Part shown: in pieces, positions 6,928 through 10,325 of the stretch | Numbering within the stretch: the first letter of the stretch is position 1 | Layout: every line of letters begins with the position of its first letter | NCBI GenBank assembly: GCA_934662525.1 | Contig: CAKUKJ010000053.1 | Span: forward strand, 1 to 10,325 | Direction: 5' to 3' | Origin: an uncultured Coriobacteriales bacterium | Lineage (GTDB): Bacteria > Actinomycetota > Coriobacteriia > Coriobacteriales > UMGS124 | Length of the DNA stretch: 10,325 nucleotides | Translations under genes and position numbers: made by a program | The notes under the pieces: model-generated | The model's database searches: none | Told to the model about the DNA's origin: nothing | The model's input: only the letters and a program-made list of their open reading frames with translations

Positions 6928-8310
6928 ATGGTCGAGGCGAATGAAACCGACTTTGATGAGGCGAAGGCCAGCATGCTCCACGAAGACATAGAGTTTGTCT
7001 TGCGCACCGTTGAGGAGCGCGACGTCCATTTCATACAGTTCTGGTTCACCGACACGCTTGGCAACCTCAAATCATTTGCCGCCACATCAGGCGAGCTCGA
7101 CGATGCGCTTGAGGAGGGCTTGGGCTTCGATGGGTCGAGCGTTGCCGGGTTCTCTGCGGTGGAGGAATCCGACTGCGTCGCCGTGCCGGATCCTTCGACG
7201 TTTCAAATCTTGCCATGGCGGCCGCAGGAGAAGGGCGCGGCGCGCATGTTCTGCGACATCAAGATGCCAAACGGAGAGCCGTTTGAGGGCGACCCCCGTG
7301 CGGTGCTGCGCCGCGTGTGCGACGATGCCTATGACCATGGCCTTGTGTGCAGCCTGAGCCCGGCCATCGAGCATTTTTACTTCAAGGACTCCAACGGTGT
7401 CGAGCCGCTTGACTGCGGCGGATATTTTGACAACATGCCGCTTGACTCGGGCAACGACCTGCGCCGTGAAAGCGTCCTCATGCTCGAGCGCATGGGAATT
7501 CCGGTGGAGTACTCCCACCATGAGAACGCCCCTTCCCAGCATGAGATTCACCTGCGCTATGCCGACGCATGCTCCATGGCCGACGCCGTGATGACGCATC
7601 GCCTCGTTGTGAAGCAGGTTGCGCAGGCCCATGGTTGCTATGCGTCGTTCATGCCCAAGCCCAGCGCGGCCTATGACGGTTCGGGCATGCACCTGCACCT
7701 GGCGTTGCACGACCTCGACGGCACGAACCTGTTCTTCGACCCCGAGGATCCCGACGGCTACCAGCTGTCGCAGACCGCCAAATACTTCTTGGCCGGCCTT
7801 TTGCGCTATGCCCCTGAGTACACGCTGCTTACAAACCAGTACGTCAACTCCTACAAGCGTTTTGTGAGCGGTTTTGACGCACCTTTGTACGTGACGTGGG
7901 CGCCTGCGAACCGCTCGGCCCTTGTGCGCGTGCCGCATTACAAGGCCGGCAAGGTGCTCTCCTCCCGTCTCGACCTGCGCAGCCCCGACCCTGCCTGCAA
8001 CCCCTATCTTGCGTTCGCGGGGGTTTTCGCCGCAGGGCTGCGCGGACTGTCTGAAAAACTGCCCTTGCCGGCGGCCCTGCCTCAGAATGTGGCGAAGATG
8101 AGCGAGGCCGAGATTGCCGAGCTTGGCATCAAGCGCCTGCCGTCCACGCTCGGCGAGGCGATTGAGAACTTCGAAAACTCCGCGCTGATGCGCGAGGTGC
8201 TTGGCGAGCATGTCTTCGATTACATCGTGGCTCAAAAGAAGGCCGAGTGGGCCGAGTATTGCTCGCATGTGGGCGCTTGGGAACTCGGTCACTATCTTCC
8301 CATTCTGTAA
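6928..8310 (+). CDS. glnA: class I glutamine synthetase family protein with altered active-site residues
   Basis: A 460-aa cytoplasmic enzyme of the GS-I fold, expected to form glutamine from glutamate, ammonia and ATP as a dodecamer. The N-terminal domain has QFWFTDTLGNLKS and FDGSSVAGF; the catalytic domain has SHHENAPSQHE, DGSGMH, NQYVNSYKR, NRSALVRVP and RSPDPACNPYLAFAG. Metal-1 ligands Glu148, Glu199 and Glu206 and the metal-2 ligand His255 are present. Three residues differ from classic GS-I. The first Glu of the ExE strand is Ala146 (SPAIEHF), the flap Glu of PGYEAP is Asp317 (SGFDAP), and the RxExR Glu is Asp349 (RLDLR). The C-terminus lacks the adenylylation-loop Tyr motif, and no alpha-beta type insertion is evident. 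It may be a true GS of a divergent clade or a ligase acting on another amine. Its stop overlaps the luxS ribosome site, so the two are co-translated or at least co-transcribed. Confidence 0.85.
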   Translation: MVEANETDFDEAKASMLHEDIEFVLRTVEERDVHFIQFWFTDTLGNLKSFAATSGELDDALEEGLGFDGSSVAGFSAVEESDCVAVPDPSTFQILPWRPQEKGAARMFCDIKMPNGEPFEGDPRAVLRRVCDDAYDHGLVCSLSPAIEHFYFKDSNGVEPLDCGGYFDNMPLDSGNDLRRESVLMLERMGIPVEYSHHENAPSQHEIHLRYADACSMADAVMTHRLVVKQVAQAHGCYASFMPKPSAAYDGSGMHLHLALHDLDGTNLFFDPEDPDGYQLSQTAKYFLAGLLRYAPEYTLLTNQYVNSYKRFVSGFDAPLYVTWAPANRSALVRVPHYKAGKVLSSRLDLRSPDPACNPYLAFAGVFAAGLRGLSEKLPLPAALPQNVAKMSEAEIAELGIKRLPSTLGEAIENFENSALMREVLGEHVFDYIVAQKKAEWAEYCSHVGAWELGHYLPIL

Positions 8311-8315
8311 GGAGG
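8309..8315 (+). promoter_or_regulatory. Shine-Dalgarno site that sets the luxS start
   Basis: AAGGAGG begins inside the glnA stop codon (TAA, 8308-8310) and lies 9 nt before the luxS ATG at 8325. It rejects the longer open frame from 8247, which overlaps glnA, and indicates translational coupling. Confidence 0.85.
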
Positions 8316-8324
8316 CGGCAGGCT

Positions 8325-8804
8325 ATGGAAAAGATTGCAAGCTTCACGGTCAACCATGAGGACCTTGAGCCGGGCGTTTACGTCTCGCGCAAGGATCGTA
8401 TCGGGGCAGAGTGCGTTACGACGTTTGACATTCGGGTGACTCAGCCCAATGACGAGCCTGTCATGGGCACGGCCGAGGTTCATACAATCGAGCACCTCGG
8501 GGCGACGTTTCTGCGCAACGACCCCGCATGGCGCGACCGCACGGTCTATTTTGGGCCGATGGGCTGCCGCACGGGCTTCTACGTTATCTTTGCCGGCGAT
8601 TTGGAGAGCAAAGACGTCATCGACGTGCTGACTCGCATGTTCGAGTTTGTGCGCGATTTCGAGGGCGACATCCCCGGTGCCGCCCCTCGCGACTGCGGCA
8701 ACTGGCGCGACCAGAACATCGACTTCGCGCACTGGTACGCCCGTCGCTTCCTTGACAAGACGCTCTATTGCATTGACGAGGCGCATATGAACTACCCGGC
8801 ATAG
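8325..8804 (+). CDS. luxS: S-ribosylhomocysteine lyase LuxS
   Basis: A 159-aa cytoplasmic metalloenzyme that splits S-ribosylhomocysteine into homocysteine and DPD, the precursor of autoinducer-2. It is the recycling step after SAM-dependent methylation. All hallmarks are present: the HTIEH metal motif with His53 and His57 and the catalytic Glu56, the catalytic Cys81 in GPMGCRTGFY, and the third metal ligand Cys124 in DCGNW. The length is normal for the family. The start rests on AAGGAGG at 8309-8315. The gene follows glutamine synthetase by 14 nt, an unusual partner; luxS more often lies near metK, pfs or cysteine and methionine genes. A strong terminator follows. Whether it serves signalling or only detoxification and methionine recycling cannot be judged from the sequence. 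Confidence 0.97.
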   Translation: MEKIASFTVNHEDLEPGVYVSRKDRIGAECVTTFDIRVTQPNDEPVMGTAEVHTIEHLGATFLRNDPAWRDRTVYFGPMGCRTGFYVIFAGDLESKDVIDVLTRMFEFVRDFEGDIPGAAPRDCGNWRDQNIDFAHWYARRFLDKTLYCIDEAHMNYPA

Positions 8805-8869
8805 CGGAGGGGGGATGCCCCACCTCCTGCTTTTCCGCCCCGTCCGTCATTGATTTCTGCCTGCATTGC

Positions 8870-8907
8870 AAAGACCCCGCCGGATTTGCTCCGGCGGGGT
8901 CTTTTTT
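8870..8907. terminator. strong terminator between luxS and gltD, probably bidirectional
   Basis: A perfect 15-bp stem pairs 8870-8884 with 8890-8904 around a TTTGC loop, with a T run at 8902-8907 on the plus strand. The minus strand ends in TTT only, so termination is stronger for luxS than for gltD. It sits between two converging genes. Confidence 0.93.
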
Positions 8908-8941
8908 GGCTTATCGGCCGTTGACGTGTGCGACTTTGGCC

Positions 8942-10325
8942 TTACAGTCCTGCAAACCAGGCGTTGACATCTGCGGCGCAGCGAACGCCTTCGTCGATGG
9001 CATTTACCACGAGGCTCGCCCCATGGCGTGCGTCACCGCAGACGAAGAAGCCGTCGCGGCCGGCCACGCGGAACATCCTGGCGCCGTCATTTGCCATGCA
9101 CACGGGCAAGCGACGCGTCCCGTTCGTCATGGCGATGCCCAACGCCCCGAACGCCTCGGCCTCGGGCCCGGCAAAGCCGCGGGCCACCAGCACCAGATCG
9201 GCGGGAATGAGGCGCTCGGTGCCAGGTATCGGCTGCGGCTTGCCGGCGTGCCAACGCACCTCGCAGACGCGCAACTGACGGGCATGGCCCCCATCGTCGG
9301 CGATTACCTCGAGCGTGTTCGTCGACCACAGGCGCGGGTCGCCGCCTTGCACGGCGGCCGCCTCCGCCTGTCCGTAGTCGGTCGTGTATACGTTTGGCCA
9401 ACAGGGCCATGGGTTGTCGGTCGTGCGGCAGGCGGAAGGAGCGGGGTGGTACTGCAGCTGCGTGACGCTCTTGGCGCCCTGGCGAAGCGCCGTCGCAAGG
9501 CAGTCGGTGCCCGTGTCTCCGCCGCCCACGACGACGACGTCGAGGTCGCGTGCGTCAATCGCAGACGCGCTTGAGCCGTTGAGCACGGCCTTGGTGGCTG
9601 CGGTGAGGTAGTCGAGCGCCAACACGACGCCCTCGCTGCTCGCGCCCGGCACATCGAGCGTGCGTGCTTTTGTGGCGCCTGTGGCGACGACGACCGCGTC
9701 AAACTCGCCTGCGATTTGCGACGAGGCGGGCGTGTTGAGCGCAACCTTGCATCCAGCCTGCTCCAAAAGTCCGACGCGCCGCATAACGACGTCTTTGGGC
9801 AGCTTCATGCAGGGTATGCCGTACATGAGAAGTCCGCCTGGCCTGTCGGCCCGCTCAAAGACCGTGACGTCGTGCCCCTTTTGCGTGAGCTGCCAGGCGC
9901 AGGCAAGGCCTGCCGGCCCCGACCCCACGACTGCGACGCGCCTGCCGGTCTTCGTGCGCGCCAGCGGCGCTCCGACCCAGCCTTGCGTGAAAGCCTTTTC
10001 AGCTATGGCGCGCTCGTTGTCGCGGATGCAGGTGGACTCGTCGTGAAGCCCCAGGTTGCAAGCCTTCTCGCACAGGGCCGGACACACATGCCCTGTGAAC
10101 TCGGGGAAGGGGTTTGTGAGCGTGAGGCGCTCCCAGGCCTGTTGCCAAAGGCCTCGCCACGCCAGGTCGTTCCACTCGGGGATGAGGTTGTGCAGCGGGC
10201 AGCCCGAGATACCCTTGCTGCCGCCAAACGCCAGCCCCGACTGACAGAACGCCACGCCACAGCCCATGCACCGGCCGGCCTGCGTGCGTTGCGTGTCGTC
10301 GTCGTTGGCGATTGCGATGTCGTCC
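8942..10325 (-). CDS. gltD: glutamate synthase small subunit (NADPH), partial at the 5' end
   Basis: The flavin- and iron-sulphur-containing subunit that passes electrons from NAD(P)H to the large GOGAT subunit, which makes glutamate from glutamine and 2-oxoglutarate. The frame stays open to the window edge, so the start lies outside; 460 residues are visible. In this partial numbering the N-terminal Cys groups (19, 22, 27, 42 and 81, 85, 89) would bind two 4Fe-4S clusters, with the hallmark LIPEWNDL between them. GSGPAG (134-139) binds FAD, PGGLLMYGIP follows, and GGGDTG (267-272) binds NADPH. The C-terminal CGDARHGASLVVNAIDEG is the usual second FAD segment. The ATG at 10267 lies inside the first Cys group (RCMGCG) and is not the start. 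The large subunit gltB is expected beyond the right edge. The gene converges on luxS and shares its terminator. Confidence 0.95.
   Translation of the reverse strand, partial: DDIAIANDDDTQRTQAGRCMGCGVAFCQSGLAFGGSKGISGCPLHNLIPEWNDLAWRGLWQQAWERLTLTNPFPEFTGHVCPALCEKACNLGLHDESTCIRDNERAIAEKAFTQGWVGAPLARTKTGRRVAVVGSGPAGLACAWQLTQKGHDVTVFERADRPGGLLMYGIPCMKLPKDVVMRRVGLLEQAGCKVALNTPASSQIAGEFDAVVVATGATKARTLDVPGASSEGVVLALDYLTAATKAVLNGSSASAIDARDLDVVVVGGGDTGTDCLATALRQGAKSVTQLQYHPAPSACRTTDNPWPCWPNVYTTDYGQAEAAAVQGGDPRLWSTNTLEVIADDGGHARQLRVCEVRWHAGKPQPIPGTERLIPADLVLVARGFAGPEAEAFGALGIAMTNGTRRLPVCMANDGARMFRVAGRDGFFVCGDARHGASLVVNAIDEGVRCAADVNAWFAGL

Overview
The window looks like a stretch of a high-GC actinobacterial chromosome, most likely from the class Coriobacteriia (the Collinsella/Olsenella type of gut anaerobe). 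This is an inference from the GC-rich, C/G-ending codons, an aspartyl-tRNA synthetase of the non-discriminating type, a Spy0128/FctA-like surface protein, a FeoA-FeoA-FeoB ferrous-iron operon with a small Cys-rich partner, and luxS. No phage, transposon, CRISPR or tRNA/rRNA gene is visible.

Layout. Bases 1-99 are a leader with one hairpin. aspS (100-1881) encodes a full-length bacterial AspRS and is followed by a nested hairpin and T-rich tract that probably terminates it. A single-gene unit follows (2081-3361): an exported, membrane-anchored protein with two pilin-like isopeptide-type domains, one clear and one degenerate, closed by a 15-bp tandem repeat and a strong terminator. Next comes the iron-uptake unit. 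A good promoter (3535-3563) lies between two inverted copies of a 19-nt element, a possible operator pair. It is followed by feoA1, feoA2, an intercistronic zone with three hairpins, feoB, a long terminator-like hairpin and the small FeoB-associated Cys-rich membrane protein.

The right part concerns nitrogen assimilation and methyl-cycle recycling. A class-I glutamine synthetase (6928-8310), with substitutions at three normally conserved active-site glutamates, is tightly coupled to luxS (8325-8804). A strong, probably bidirectional terminator (8870-8907) separates luxS from gltD, the glutamate synthase small subunit, which runs on the minus strand off the right edge. GS and GOGAT genes therefore converge on luxS, whose GS partner is unusual.

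I found no wholly new multigene system. The most interesting points are the divergent glutamine synthetase joined to luxS, the inverted element pair around the feo promoter, the terminator-like hairpin between feoB and its small partner, and the pilin-like protein that appears to lack the isopeptide catalytic Glu and any sortase motif.
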